A DNA stretch of 64,000 bases from positions 1 through 64,000 of the forward strand of contig JADKBV010000012.1 in NCBI GenBank assembly GCA_016714895.1. The letters are read 5' to 3'. Origin of the DNA: Saprospiraceae bacterium. GTDB lineage: Bacteria; Bacteroidota; Bacteroidia; Chitinophagales; Saprospiraceae. Shown piece by piece: positions 33,556-42,845 of this stretch (positions are counted from its first letter, which is position 1; every line of letters starts with the position of its first letter). Position numbers and translations under genes: made by a program. The notes below the pieces were generated by a model that had not been told where the DNA came from, ran no database searches, and saw only the letters and a list, made by a program, of their open reading frames with translations.

Positions 33556-33630
33556 TGAGACATACTGGACTCGAACCAGTGACCCCTACCCTGTCAAGGT
33601 AGTGCTCTAAACCAACTGAGCTAATATCTC
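33556..33630 (-). tRNA. tRNA-Val (anticodon GAC)
   Basis: The minus strand gives a full cloverleaf. The acceptor is GAGATAT with ATGTCTC, the D arm is AGCTCAGTTGGTTTAGAGC, the anticodon arm is CTACC-TTGACAG-GGTAG with anticodon GAC, and the T arm is CTGGTTCGAGTCCAG. The discriminator is A and CCA is not encoded. Length is 75 bases. The D loop may have one more T than usual. A terminator hairpin follows at once. Confidence 0.95.
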
Positions 33631-33749
33631 ATTTTTTATTTGGAAGTGCAAAGATACATGCTTTTATAATATTACAAAAAAATTATCTTTGTTTTTCTTC
33701 GGGGATTTCATCAGAAAAGCAGAAAATCCGGCTATACCTATCTTTTTTA

Positions 33750-35159
33750 TCAGGAATCCTGTAAGGTCATTTCGAGTTTTTTCTCGAGTGCGGTCACCGT
33801 ATCTTTAAATACAATATCGGTATCCATCATGTCCTGAACGGCCTTGAGGCTATACAACACCGTGCTGTGGTCTCTCCCTCCGAAAGAATCTCCGATGGTC
33901 TTCAGGCTCGAATTGGTATAGGTTTTGGCCAGGTACATAGACAATTGTCTTGCGATGACAACCTCCCGCAACCGGGTTTTTCCCTGGATTTTATCAACCG
34001 GAAGTTCAAAATGTTTGGCCACCAGTTGTTTGATATTTTCGACAGAGATCTCCTTGTCCACCTGACTGATAAATTGTTTGATGATATCTTTGACCAACTT
34101 CAGGTCCACCATCCTGCGGTTGAGGGTTGATTGCGCCACGATGGAAATCACGACACCTTCCAGCTCGCGGATATTGTTTTTGATATGGTGGCAGATATAG
34201 TCAACAATTTCGGAAGGCAAATCCAATCCTTCTTTTTTAGCTTTTTGTAAAAGAATCTGTTTGCGGGTTTCAAGGTCCGGCGTTTTGATATCTGCAATCA
34301 AACCCCATTTAAATCTGGAAATCAGACGGTTGTCGACATCTGTCAGGTCTTTGGGCGCTCTGTCAGAAGTCAGGATGATTTGTTTACCTGCCTGATGCAG
34401 TTGATTAAATATATTAAAAAATATTTCCTGTGTTTTCGGTCTGTTGGACAAAAAATGTATGTCATCAATGATCAACGTGTCGATCATCTGATAAAAATTC
34501 ATAAAATCGTTGAGGGCATTGGACTTGATGGCCTGAATCACCTGATTGGTAAATTTTTCGGTAGTAACGTACAATACCTGCTTTTGATCATTGTGTTCTA
34601 CGATAGCATTGCCGATTGCCTGCGCCAGATGGGTTTTGCCCAATCCTACGTCACCATAAATAATAAGCGGATTAAATGCCGTTCCTCCCGGTTTTTTGAC
34701 AATGGCCAAACCTGCTGACCGCGGAAATTTATTACATTCACCTTCGATAAAATTGTCAAAAGTGTAAGCAGGATTAAGCTGACTATCCACTTTTACCCTT
34801 TTTAATCCGGGAATGACAAAAGGATTTACAATTTCGTGTGAATCTTTTTTATTTCCTGATGTTTCAGCGGTTTCCTTTCGGGGAAAACCGTTGCCCTGGT
34901 GGTCTATCAATATATTGTATTCAAGTCTTGCTGTGGGTCCGATCTCTTTGGAGATGGCAGCTTTCAGTATGTCGACGTAATGTTCTTCCAACCATTCAAA
35001 AAAGAATTTATTGGGAACCTGTATCGTGAGTACATTATTATGGATTTTGACGGGCTTTATCGGAAGAAACCAGGTTTTGTATGCCTGAGGGGCGATGTTC
35101 TTTTTGAACATTTCCAAACACTGGTTCCATATTTCAATATGTTGTCCCGGACTGTTCAT
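33750..35159 (-). CDS. dnaA: Chromosomal replication initiator DnaA
   Basis: DnaA binds DnaA boxes at oriC and opens the duplex. The 469-residue protein has domain I (IWNQCLEMFKKNIAPQAYKTWFLPIKPVKI), a short variable linker near 90-130, and the AAA+ domain with Walker A GDVGLGKTHLAQAIGN near 168 and Walker B LIIDDIHFLSNRPKTQEIFF near 235. The C-terminal DNA-binding domain has the signature GGRDHSTVLYSLKAVQ near residue 430. The first Gly of the common GGVGLGKTH is Asp here. The usual neighbours dnaN and recF are absent, as often in Bacteroidota, and no clear DnaA boxes are seen beside it. Confidence 0.97.
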   Translation of the reverse strand: MNSPGQHIEIWNQCLEMFKKNIAPQAYKTWFLPIKPVKIHNNVLTIQVPNKFFFEWLEEHYVDILKAAISKEIGPTARLEYNILIDHQGNGFPRKETAETSGNKKDSHEIVNPFVIPGLKRVKVDSQLNPAYTFDNFIEGECNKFPRSAGLAIVKKPGGTAFNPLIIYGDVGLGKTHLAQAIGNAIVEHNDQKQVLYVTTEKFTNQVIQAIKSNALNDFMNFYQMIDTLIIDDIHFLSNRPKTQEIFFNIFNQLHQAGKQIILTSDRAPKDLTDVDNRLISRFKWGLIADIKTPDLETRKQILLQKAKKEGLDLPSEIVDYICHHIKNNIRELEGVVISIVAQSTLNRRMVDLKLVKDIIKQFISQVDKEISVENIKQLVAKHFELPVDKIQGKTRLREVVIARQLSMYLAKTYTNSSLKTIGDSFGGRDHSTVLYSLKAVQDMMDTDIVFKDTVTALEKKLEMTLQDS

Positions 35160-35589
35160 GTTATACGAGTTATTTTATTAGTTGGCAAATTGATGTATGG
35201 CTGCTTATGAGTATTAAAAACAACACTCGTAAACCGGCAAAATTTTTATCCTCAAAAATAAAATCTCGGGATGCAAATCATGGGAATGGTGCAAAGGTCT
35301 TTAAAAAATTACGGTTGCGAAAGCTTTTTTTTACCTTTTTTGATATATTTTTATTTGTAATAAATAACTGTTTATAAAAATCGAAAATTATAAAAAGTAC
35401 ATTATATAAATATATGATATATAATCACTTACAAAACCATTTTATCTCTAATAAATAAAGATTTGATAGTCTTGGAGATTACAAAATGTGTACTTAAGGT
35501 TCATCACTTTATCTTGTTTCAACCTTCAAAATCAAAACACTTCCCGCCCCTTACCTGTTTATTATAACAAAGGATTTTTACTTCTTTAC
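35160..35589. other. Divergent intergenic region between dnaA and mscS
   Basis: About 430 bases, very A+T-rich from 35330 to 35465. The probable dnaA promoter lies at 35292-35322. I find no match to the DnaA box TTATNCACA on either strand by eye, so this is not evidently an origin. The mscS frame is open upstream of its ATG, but without a start signal. Confidence 0.45.
35292..35322 (-). promoter_or_regulatory. Probable promoter of dnaA
   Basis: On the minus strand TTTC (35322 to 35319), a 19-base spacer, and GACCTTTG (35299 to 35292) resemble TTTG/TAnnTTTG with the first base of the -7 box off. The leader would be about 125 bases. Confidence 0.4.
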
Positions 35590-36468
35590 ATGAGACCAGT
35601 CATTATAAAATATATACTCCGATTTGTTCTTTTATTTATCCTTCTGTACATTAAGGAGACTATTCTCGACTATGAAACTTTTTTGGGCAAAGCATTTCCC
35701 ATCATTCGCAGTACTTTCAATTTTTTGATCCTTTTTGTAGGTATCAATATTTTTACGGCTCTGCTGATCATGATCTACCGTCTTCGCAAAAAACTTGCCT
35801 ATAAATATACGGACAACGTGATCATCGGGATCAACAACATCTATTACCTGATTGTGACTTTCGGAGTTATTACTATGTTGTTTGGATTCTGGGGTATTGA
35901 TATGGGCAGGTTGCTGACGAGTCTTTCTATCGTGGCGGCAGCATTGGCAATCATATCCAAAGAGTTTGTGGCTTCGATCATCAGTGGTATCATCATCAGT
36001 TTTTCCAATGAAATCAATATTGATGACTATGTCAAAATTGGAACCAACAAAGGGAAAATTCTGGATATCAACCTGACAAAAATCATTTTGCTCAACGAAG
36101 ATGACGATATCATTTTTATCCCTAATGACAAAGTCTACATGTCCGATATCATCAATTACACCCGAAAAGATATCAAAAAAGTCAGCATTGACTTTGAGTT
36201 GGACCTGAAATATCTCACTTCCATTCAATCTCTCGAACATACTTTAAAAGACAATATCAAGGAGTTTTCGCACCTTATCGAACCCAATACCATCAGTCTG
36301 AAGATTGTCGACATCCACAAAGATTATCTTTTGTTCAAATTTCAGTTTAAACTGAAAGAAGTCAACCGGGAACTTGAAAAAATCATCCGTAAAAAAACCG
36401 TACGCATTATCGTTGAGATCATCAACCAGACAAAAACACACGTAGAGGCAACTACAAAAACAAACTAA
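35590..36468 (+). CDS. Small-conductance mechanosensitive channel (MscS family)
   Basis: This 292-residue inner-membrane channel releases solutes on sudden drop in osmolarity. ATG at 35590 (MRPVIIKYILRFVLLFILLYI) is preferred because the upstream extension is not protein-like. Three helices lie at about 8-25, 38-62 and 85-110, followed by the pore helix region GRLLTSLSIVAAALAIISKEFVASIISGIIISF, with the Gly/Ala-rich lining typical of MscS. Next come the beta domain (INIDDYVKIGTNKGKILDINLTKIILLNEDDDIIFIPNDKVY) and a C-terminal mixed domain. It is one of the shorter MscS types. A hairpin follows the stop. Confidence 0.92.
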   Translation: MRPVIIKYILRFVLLFILLYIKETILDYETFLGKAFPIIRSTFNFLILFVGINIFTALLIMIYRLRKKLAYKYTDNVIIGINNIYYLIVTFGVITMLFGFWGIDMGRLLTSLSIVAAALAIISKEFVASIISGIIISFSNEINIDDYVKIGTNKGKILDINLTKIILLNEDDDIIFIPNDKVYMSDIINYTRKDIKKVSIDFELDLKYLTSIQSLEHTLKDNIKEFSHLIEPNTISLKIVDIHKDYLLFKFQFKLKEVNRELEKIIRKKTVRIIVEIINQTKTHVEATTKTN

Positions 36469-36492
36469 TAATCAGCATAGGAGCTGATTATT
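36467..36492. terminator. Hairpin between convergent mscS and methyltransferase genes
   Basis: AATAATCAGC and GCTGATTATT form a perfect 10-bp stem with a 6-base loop. It covers the stop codons of both convergent genes (36466-36468 and 36488-36490). The T runs are short on either side, so it may act as a weak two-way terminator. Confidence 0.5.
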
Positions 36493-37012
36493 TCCTCTTT
36501 CTGATCATTTCCCAAAGGACAATACCACCACACACCGCAACATTGAGTGAGTGTTTGGTTCCAAACTGTGGGATTTCGATACACCCATCCAATATCGGGA
36601 GAATCTCTTCTGAAAGACCGTCAATTTCATTGCCAAAAACAAGGGCGATTTTTTGATCTTCCATTTCTATACTGTCCAACATGACCGATTGATTGGTTTG
36701 TTCGACGCCCCACACTTTATAGCCTGCTGCTTTGATTTCAGTGACGGCATCGACAATATTTTCCCTGTATTCCCAACTTACGGATTCTGTAGCACCGATG
36801 GCTGTTTTTTGGATTTCGCGATTTGGAGGACAAGCGGTGATTCCGGTGAGAAAGAGGGTTTCTACGGCAAAACCATCACAGGTTCTGAAAAAAGAACCAA
36901 CGTTTAATGCCGATCTGACATTGTCGAGGACGACAATGATCTGATTTTTGTCAGACTTTTTGAATTGTTCCACATCCGGTCTGTCCAATTCCAAGAGGGA
37001 AAGTTTTTTCAT
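36488..37012 (-). CDS. SPOUT-family RNA 2'-O-methyltransferase (TrmH-like)
   Basis: This 174-residue protein has the SpoU/TrmH trefoil-knot fold, which uses AdoMet to methylate the ribose 2'-OH of tRNA or rRNA. Motif 1 is VVLDNVRSALNVGSFFRTCDGF near residue 28-49 (the Asn and Arg are catalytic). Motif 2 is IALVFGNEIDGLSEEIL near 125, and motif 3 is EIPQFGTKHSLNVAVCGGIVLWEMI near 148, where the Ser-Leu-Asn is conserved. It lacks the N-terminal RNA-binding domain of RlmB and is the short stand-alone form. The target site is not determined. It follows pyrG by 11 bases and is probably co-transcribed with it. Confidence 0.92.
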   Translation of the reverse strand: MKKLSLLELDRPDVEQFKKSDKNQIIVVLDNVRSALNVGSFFRTCDGFAVETLFLTGITACPPNREIQKTAIGATESVSWEYRENIVDAVTEIKAAGYKVWGVEQTNQSVMLDSIEMEDQKIALVFGNEIDGLSEEILPILDGCIEIPQFGTKHSLNVAVCGGIVLWEMIRKRK

Positions 37013-37023
37013 CTTTCCCGGGG

Positions 37024-38631
37024 TTATTTTTGATGATAGGTCAATGCTGCTTTCACAAAATGAGTGAACACAGGTTGCGGATTTTCAACGGTACTTTTTA
37101 ATTCCGGATGAAACTGAACACCTATAAAAAACGGATGGTCTTTGATTTCGATGATTTCCACGAGATTGCTTTCAGGATTAATCCCGGAAGTTACCAATCC
37201 ATTATCCTGAAAATCTTTAAGATACGTATTATTAAATTCGTATCTATGTCTGTGTCTTTCGTTAATTTCGGTTTTTCCGTATATCTTAAAAGCCAGGCTT
37301 CCTTTGGCAAGTTTACATTTGTAAGACCCCAGGCGCATTGTGCCTCCTTTGATATGTTGGTTTTTTTGGTCTTCCATAAAATCGATGACCGGATGCGGAG
37401 AGGATGGATTCACTTCTGTGGAAGCGGCATCTTTCCAACCCAAAACATTTTGAGCATATTCAACGACGGCGCACTGCATTCCCAGACAAATACCAAAAAA
37501 CGGAATTTTATTTTCCCTGGCATGGCGGATGGCTACCAGTTTACCTTCAATACCTCTTTCGCCAAAACCCGGAGCCACGAGGATACCGTCAGCATCTTTA
37601 AGTCGCTGCATCACATTTTCAGCATCGATGGTCTCAGAATGAATCGGAATCACGGTAACATTACACTCATTGACAGCCCCGGCATGGACAAAAGATTCGT
37701 AGATGGATTTGTACGCGTCTCTGAGTTCGTGGTATTTTCCAACCAAATAAATTTTGACTTCGTGTGTCGGATTTTTGAGTTTTCCCAAAAAATCTTTCCA
37801 TTGTCCCAGGTCGGGTTCGCCGGTGATTTTGAGGTTAAATTTTTTTAATACGGTTTTGTCCAGTTTTTCTTTGAGCATGAGCAGTGGCACATCATAAATG
37901 GTATCTGCATCCATGGCTTCAATGACACTTCTTTCGTCGACATTACAAAAAAGTGCAAGTTTCTCGCGGATTTCATTTGGCAGCGGATGTTCTGTCCGGC
38001 ACACCAGAATATCAGGTTGTATACCTGCCTGCAACAATTCTTTGACAGAATGTTGGGTAGGTTTGGTTTTGAGTTCTTTGGCAGCTTTAAGATAAGGGAT
38101 CAGCGTCAGGTGGATGACAAGGCATCGTTCTTTACCGACATCCCTGCGGAATTGCCTGATGGCTTCGAGGTAAGGAAGAGACTCGATATCTCCTACCGTA
38201 CCACCAATTTCGGTAATGATGATGTCGTAAGCTGACTCTTTTTCGAGAAGGGTGATCCTCCTTTTGATTTCGTCAGTGATATGTGGGATGACCTGAACGG
38301 TTTTGCCCAAAAAAGCACCTTCCCTTTCTTTATTTATCACCGTTTGGTATATCCTTCCAGTGGTGACATTATTTGCCTGAGAGGTTGGCCGGTTTAAAAA
38401 TCGTTCGTAATGACCAAGGTCAAGATCCGTTTCAGCACCGTCATCAGTGACATAACATTCTCCGTGTTCGTAGGGATTAAGGGTTCCCGGGTCCACATTA
38501 ATATAAGGGTCGAATTTTTGAATGGTCACCTGAAGTCCTCTGGCTTGCAACAATTTTGCGAGAGAAGCTGCGATGATACCTTTACCAAGTGAGGAAGTCA
38601 CTCCGCCCGTAACGAAAACATATCTGGTCAT
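37024..38631 (-). CDS. pyrG: CTP synthase
   Basis: PyrG makes CTP from UTP, ATP and glutamine, the last step of pyrimidine nucleotide synthesis. The 535-residue protein has the synthetase domain (1-265) with YVFVTGGVTSSLGKGIIAASLA at the start, FDPYINVDPGTLNPYEHGECYVTDDGAETDLDLGHYERF near 40-78, and IITEIGGTVGDIESLPYLEAIRQ near 137. The C-terminal class I glutaminase domain (290-530) has GILVAPGFGERG, the nucleophile in FFGICLGMQ near 375, and GVQFHPELKS near 510 (His and Glu). All catalytic residues are present. Confidence 0.97.
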   Translation of the reverse strand: MTRYVFVTGGVTSSLGKGIIAASLAKLLQARGLQVTIQKFDPYINVDPGTLNPYEHGECYVTDDGAETDLDLGHYERFLNRPTSQANNVTTGRIYQTVINKEREGAFLGKTVQVIPHITDEIKRRITLLEKESAYDIIITEIGGTVGDIESLPYLEAIRQFRRDVGKERCLVIHLTLIPYLKAAKELKTKPTQHSVKELLQAGIQPDILVCRTEHPLPNEIREKLALFCNVDERSVIEAMDADTIYDVPLLMLKEKLDKTVLKKFNLKITGEPDLGQWKDFLGKLKNPTHEVKIYLVGKYHELRDAYKSIYESFVHAGAVNECNVTVIPIHSETIDAENVMQRLKDADGILVAPGFGERGIEGKLVAIRHARENKIPFFGICLGMQCAVVEYAQNVLGWKDAASTEVNPSSPHPVIDFMEDQKNQHIKGGTMRLGSYKCKLAKGSLAFKIYGKTEINERHRHRYEFNNTYLKDFQDNGLVTSGINPESNLVEIIEIKDHPFFIGVQFHPELKSTVENPQPVFTHFVKAALTYHQK

Positions 38632-38659
38632 GATAAGTCAATTTATTCAATACGGGACA

Positions 38660-38667
38660 CAAAGGTA
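38660..38667 (-). promoter_or_regulatory. -7 element of pyrG
   Basis: TACCTTTG on the minus strand fits the Bacteroidota -7 consensus exactly and lies 28 bases ahead of the pyrG ATG. The -33 element is not obvious. Confidence 0.5.
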
Positions 38668-38776
38668 TAAAAAAATGATGATTTTGACATGTAATCTCCA
38701 TTAATTTATCAAAAGGCGTGTTGATAATCGAAAATAATTATGTTCCTACTTGAGAACCAACCGTTTTCTGACACGA

Positions 38777-39460
38777 TTAATCCATGACCAAATGGTTTAC
38801 CAAAAACCTGCCGGCAAATTTCTCTAATTTTTTAAAACTGTAATCTCTGCTTTCAAAAGCAAAAATTATCAAAATATCTTGTTCTTTGACTCCTATACTC
38901 ACCCCTTTATAGGGAATGTCGCGAAATGAAAAAGAATATACAGCTTCATTTGTATCTTTCTTATAATCGGCCTCACCATTGAGTTTGAAATTATCAGGTC
39001 TGAGGTAATACAAATTGGTCAGCAGGTTTTTTTTAGTAGAAAACTGATATACGGTGATCTGAATATCTTCGGGTGTCAGCAAAACATATCGTACTTTTTC
39101 ATCTATTGGTTTTTGAAAATACCAGTTTTCTGAAATTTTGAGTTTGGCAGACAGGTCAAAACGAATCAAACTATCCTGAGACACCTTAACCCATTTTTCT
39201 GTTTGGAGGGATTCCTTTGCCCTTTTTTCAAAAACGTGGTAATATGGGTAATCCAGAGTAAATTTCTGAGCCTCAGCTTGTTTTTGGTACATTTGGTTGT
39301 AATCCATGACCTCATTACCTATGTTTTGTCGGTATAACGATTCATCATTTCGATTGTAGTCAGAACATCTGTGAATCAACCTGGCTATCGAAAAAATTGC
39401 CAGCAGTGACAATAAAATGATTTTCCACGTTGGGGTTTGATTACCGTTTTGATCCATCAC
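38777..39460 (-). CDS. Hypothetical membrane-anchored protein
   Basis: The family is not recognised. The 227-residue protein has one membrane helix near the N-terminus (WKIILLSLLAIFSIARLI, residues 12-29) preceded by a short polar segment, so most of it is probably periplasmic. The rest is alpha/beta with YPYYHVFEKRAKESL near 75, RFDLSAKLKISENWYFQKP near 100, and a C-terminal half of alternating strands ending KKLEKFAGRFLVNHLV. There is no Cys pair or catalytic signature. It is encoded 11 bases after the lipoprotein gene at 39472-40257, so the two form a small operon and may work together in the envelope. Confidence 0.6.
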   Translation of the reverse strand: MMDQNGNQTPTWKIILLSLLAIFSIARLIHRCSDYNRNDESLYRQNIGNEVMDYNQMYQKQAEAQKFTLDYPYYHVFEKRAKESLQTEKWVKVSQDSLIRFDLSAKLKISENWYFQKPIDEKVRYVLLTPEDIQITVYQFSTKKNLLTNLYYLRPDNFKLNGEADYKKDTNEAVYSFSFRDIPYKGVSIGVKEQDILIIFAFESRDYSFKKLEKFAGRFLVNHLVMD

Positions 39461-39471
39461 TTTGAAATGTT

Positions 39472-40257
39472 TTATTGGACCATTTCACTTCGGTCGATGG
39501 TAAATGTCGCTATTTTTTCATTTTTTGACGACATAATATGGTATTCCAGTTTTGAAATTCCCAAACTTGTAACTGAATTGATGATTTCACGTAATGCAGG
39601 ATTTCTGAGTGCCTCATCTTTCAAAAAGGAGACCGTTTCATCATTGATCAGTTTTTCCACTTCAGGATCCATATATTGTATTTTGTACACGATCGATTGA
39701 TTATCGCCCACATCAATGCCTAAAATCCGCAATCCGGAAGCTTTGTCCTCCATCGGCATATTTTTATTCCAGGTATCGAGCATAGTTTTTAAAACGTCCA
39801 TTTGTGACTGGCCGGTGGGAATCGGATTGGTTTTGGTCACAGCAATGAGCGAATCAATATTATTTTTGTCAATTCTTTTTATCAATAAGACCTTGCCGTC
39901 AAATCCTTTATACACCATATCTATACTGACTCCGTCTTTTACCAATTCTTTCATAAATCCGGTTGTGGTAACCAGGTTTTGTTCCATAAACTCCATCGTC
40001 TGAAGAAACATTTTTTCCTGCAACGACTCCGAATCATATGTTGATCTGAACGTAAATCGGGCAAGTTCCGGAGAGATTACCTCAGCGGAACAGGTAAATT
40101 TTTGGTTACCGCCATCCATTTGCGAAGCCTGATTGAACTGATCGATAAAAGTCCTGAGTTTTTGTTCGTTGGACTTACACGACAAAACCATGATTAAAAC
40201 CAGACCTAAAAATGTTTTATTCAGCCAATAATATTTTTTTTTGTTTACAATGATCAT
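39472..40257 (-). CDS. Hypothetical lipoprotein
   Basis: The family is not recognised. The 261-residue protein has a signal peptide KTFLGLVLIMVLSC with lipobox VLSC (Cys about residue 27), so it is a lipoprotein. The mature part has KLRTFIDQFNQASQ, then a strand-rich region (FTCSAEVISPELARFTFRS), a helix with MEFMEQNLVTTTGFMKELVKDG, and a second half with GLRILGIDVGDNQSIVYKIQYMDPEVEKLINDE. The end is strand-rich (LEYHIMSSKNEKIATFTI). It has no visible enzyme motif. It leads a two-gene transcript with the membrane-anchored protein downstream. Confidence 0.65.
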   Translation of the reverse strand: MIIVNKKKYYWLNKTFLGLVLIMVLSCKSNEQKLRTFIDQFNQASQMDGGNQKFTCSAEVISPELARFTFRSTYDSESLQEKMFLQTMEFMEQNLVTTTGFMKELVKDGVSIDMVYKGFDGKVLLIKRIDKNNIDSLIAVTKTNPIPTGQSQMDVLKTMLDTWNKNMPMEDKASGLRILGIDVGDNQSIVYKIQYMDPEVEKLINDETVSFLKDEALRNPALREIINSVTSLGISKLEYHIMSSKNEKIATFTIDRSEMVQ

Positions 40258-40405
40258 AGCATATAAATTAAATAAGTTACATAATGGTTTAAGATGTTCA
40301 GATGATAAAAACCATCTTTTGACAAATCGGAAAATTATCGTTGCAAATATATTAATTCTCCACGAGATTCATTTTTTTTTAAAACAAATGTACAGCGTCC
40401 TTTCA

Positions 40406-40437
40406 ATTTAAAAACAATATCGTATTTTTGCCGTTTC
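40406..40437 (+). promoter_or_regulatory. Probable promoter of pdhA
   Basis: TTTC at about 40402-40406, a spacer of about 18 bases, and TATTTTTG at about 40425-40432 fit TTTG/TAnnTTTG. The ATG is about 30 bases downstream. Confidence 0.5.
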
Positions 40438-40461
40438 AATTTTTGCAGAAAAACAAAAGTT

Positions 40462-41508
40462 ATGTCAGCCGTATCAGATAAAAAGAAAAAGTCAGCACCT
40501 GCCAAAGCATCTTTAAACGGTGCTGCCGCTTACGATAAAAAAACCTATCTCACCTGGTTTGAAACCATGTACAGGGTCAGAAGATTTGAAGAAAGAACGT
40601 TATTTGCGTATTCTCAACAAAAAATTCGCGGATTCTGTCACGTATACATCGGACAGGAAGCCATCGCAGCCGCGTTGGTGACAGGTATCCGAAAAGAAGA
40701 CAAAGTGGTGACAGCTTACAGACAACACGGAGTCGCTTTAGCAAGAGGATTGACATCAAACTCTTGTATGGCAGAACTTTTCGGAAAATCTACCGGATGT
40801 GTCAAAGGAAAAGGGGGAAGTATGCACTTCTTTTCAGCTGAACTCAACTATTTTGGTGGAAATGGTATCGTTGGGGCTCAGATTCCGATAGGAACAGGTA
40901 TCGCTTTTGCTGAAAAATACAGAGGCAGCGACAATCTTTGTGTTACCATGTTTGGTGATGGAGCCGCCCGTCAGGGAGCTTTACACGAAGCTTTTAATAT
41001 GGCCATGACCTGGAAACTTCCCGTACTCTACATCTGCGAAAACAACAAATACGCGATGGGTACATCTGTCGAAAGAACCAGTAACGTAACGGAAATGCAT
41101 AAATTAGGCCTTTCTTATGAAATGCCAAGTGAATCTGTAGATGGTATGAATCCTGAATCGGTTCATGAAGCCTTTGAAAGAGCCGCAGCGCACATACGTG
41201 CCGGAAAAGGCCCTTACTATCTTGAAATCAACACCTATCGATACCGCGGACATTCTGTTTCCGACCCTGCCAAATACAGAAGCAAGGATGAAGTGGAAGA
41301 TTACAGAACCAAAGACCCGGTCATCGTCACGGAAGAAAAAATCGTCAATCAAAAGATTGCAACTCAAAAAGAAGTTGACGCATTAAAGGCAAAAATCGAC
41401 CAGGAAGTTGAAGATGCATTGGAATTTGCTGAAAATTCGCCATATCCATTACCTTCAGAATTGTATGACGACAATTACACTCAGGCGGATTATCCGTTCC
41501 TGACGTAA
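40462..41508 (+). CDS. pdhA: Pyruvate dehydrogenase E1 component, alpha subunit
   Basis: This is the 348-residue alpha subunit of the thiamine-diphosphate-dependent E1 component that decarboxylates pyruvate and acetylates the E2 lipoyl group. After a Lys/Ala-rich N-terminus (about 25 residues), it has MYRVRRFEERTLFAYSQQKIRGFCHVYIGQEAIAA near 36-70, GKGGSMHFF near 118, the ThDP motif GDGAARQGALHEAFNMAMTWKLPVLYICENN near 170-200, and TYRYRGHSVSDPAKYRSKDEV near 258 (the phosphorylation-loop region). The beta subunit gene and the E2 gene do not follow; the next gene is on the other strand. Separation of pdhA from pdhB is common in Bacteroidota. A branched-chain E1 alpha is less likely by length and the GHSVSDP region. 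Confidence 0.93.
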   Translation: MSAVSDKKKKSAPAKASLNGAAAYDKKTYLTWFETMYRVRRFEERTLFAYSQQKIRGFCHVYIGQEAIAAALVTGIRKEDKVVTAYRQHGVALARGLTSNSCMAELFGKSTGCVKGKGGSMHFFSAELNYFGGNGIVGAQIPIGTGIAFAEKYRGSDNLCVTMFGDGAARQGALHEAFNMAMTWKLPVLYICENNKYAMGTSVERTSNVTEMHKLGLSYEMPSESVDGMNPESVHEAFERAAAHIRAGKGPYYLEINTYRYRGHSVSDPAKYRSKDEVEDYRTKDPVIVTEEKIVNQKIATQKEVDALKAKIDQEVEDALEFAENSPYPLPSELYDDNYTQADYPFLT

Positions 41509-41533
41509 GGTTTTACAAGAAAAATGAATCTTT

Positions 41534-42757
41534 TTACCAGCTTTTTGTCTGGTAAGGATATCTTTTTTCGTACTCTTCCAAAATCATTTTGTACAAAGTA
41601 TCTCTGAGGAGTTCCACGTTTTCTTTGGTATGCGCTGAAATCAATATCACCGGATGGTTAAACTGATGTTGATACTTTTCTTTTAATCCTTCCGTTATTT
41701 CCTGCCGGATTTCTTCCTCCAGAAAATCATCAAAATGTATATCCCGGTATTTGTCTAATTTATTGAGTACCATCAAGGTAGTTTTGTCACCCGAATTCAG
41801 ATCCGTTAATGTATTTTGAACGGTATGTATCTGATCTTCGTGCTGGGGGTGGGACATATCCACTACGTGAACCAGAATATCACTTTCTCTTACTTCGTCG
41901 AGGGTGGATTTAAAACTTTCCACCAAATGGTGAGGCAATTTCCGGATAAAACCGACCGTATCGGAAAGCAAAAATGGGGTGGCTTCCCAAACAACCTTTC
42001 GTACTGTTGTGTCCAGGGTTGCAAATAGTTTGTCTTCAGCAAATACCTCTGACTTGCTCAGCACATTCATCAGCGTGGATTTTCCGACATTGGTATACCC
42101 TACCAACGACACCCGGATGAGTTCACCTCTGTTTTTTCGTTGGGTCTGAGCCTGTTGATCTATTTTTTCAAGCTTCTTTTTAAGTTGCGAAATTTTATCG
42201 CGAACAATCCGTCTGTCGGTTTCTATCTCCTGCTCACCGGGACCTCTCATTCCGATACCTCCTCTTTGTCTTTCAAGGTGGGTCCATAGACCTCTCAACC
42301 GGGGCAATAAATATTGCATTTGTGCAAGTTCTACCTGGGTTTTGGCCTGAGCAGTTTGTGCCCTTTCAGCAAAAATATCTAGGATCAGCGAACTTCTGTC
42401 GACGATTTTTACTTTTAGGTATTCTTCAAGAAAACTGGTTTGTTTTCCTGTAAGGTCGTCATCAAAAATGGCCAGAGAAACATTTTCGTGGGTTTCTATA
42501 AATAAACGGATTTCTTCAAGTTTTCCGGAGCCCACAAAACTTTTGACGTGTGGATGCGGCATTCTTTGGGTAAACACTTTTTCCGTTTGGGCACCTGCGG
42601 TTTCAGCCAGAAATCTGAGTTCGTCAAGATATTCCAAAACTTGTGTTTCCGTATGTTTTTCGTCTATAACACCAATGAGTACACAATACTCTGTTTCTCT
42701 TTTCAGACCTTTTTTTTCCTCTTTCCCAACTTTCCAATGTTCACTCATGTCAGACAA
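41534..42757 (-). CDS. hflX: Ribosome-associated GTPase HflX
   Basis: HflX is a GTPase that splits stalled 70S ribosomes. The 407-residue protein has the N-terminal HflX domain (about 20-190) with ETAGAQTEKVFTQRMPHPHVKSFVGSGKLEEI and LPRLRGLWTHLERQRGGIGMRGPGEQEIETDRR. The G domain has G1 GYTNVGKSTLMN near residue 215, G3 LSDTVGFIRKLPHHLV near 258 and G4 LNKLDK near 330. All motifs are intact. It is transcribed alone and is convergent with pdhA. Confidence 0.96.
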   Translation of the reverse strand: MSDMSEHWKVGKEEKKGLKRETEYCVLIGVIDEKHTETQVLEYLDELRFLAETAGAQTEKVFTQRMPHPHVKSFVGSGKLEEIRLFIETHENVSLAIFDDDLTGKQTSFLEEYLKVKIVDRSSLILDIFAERAQTAQAKTQVELAQMQYLLPRLRGLWTHLERQRGGIGMRGPGEQEIETDRRIVRDKISQLKKKLEKIDQQAQTQRKNRGELIRVSLVGYTNVGKSTLMNVLSKSEVFAEDKLFATLDTTVRKVVWEATPFLLSDTVGFIRKLPHHLVESFKSTLDEVRESDILVHVVDMSHPQHEDQIHTVQNTLTDLNSGDKTTLMVLNKLDKYRDIHFDDFLEEEIRQEITEGLKEKYQHQFNHPVILISAHTKENVELLRDTLYKMILEEYEKRYPYQTKSW

Positions 42758-42845
42758 AAATTTAATATTATCTTAATATCATGCAAAATAAGCACAATAG
42801 CCGAACATATCCTTATTTTTAGGCCACAAAATCAATTTTATCAAC

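Noticed and set aside
35330..35465. A+T-rich tract beside dnaA as replication origin
   Set aside because: No DnaA boxes (TTATNCACA) are seen on either strand by eye, and usual origin neighbours are absent.
35632..36240. A 202-codon minus-strand frame inside mscS
   Set aside because: It is antisense to a well-recognised channel gene, rich in Asp, Asn and Phe as expected for a shadow frame.
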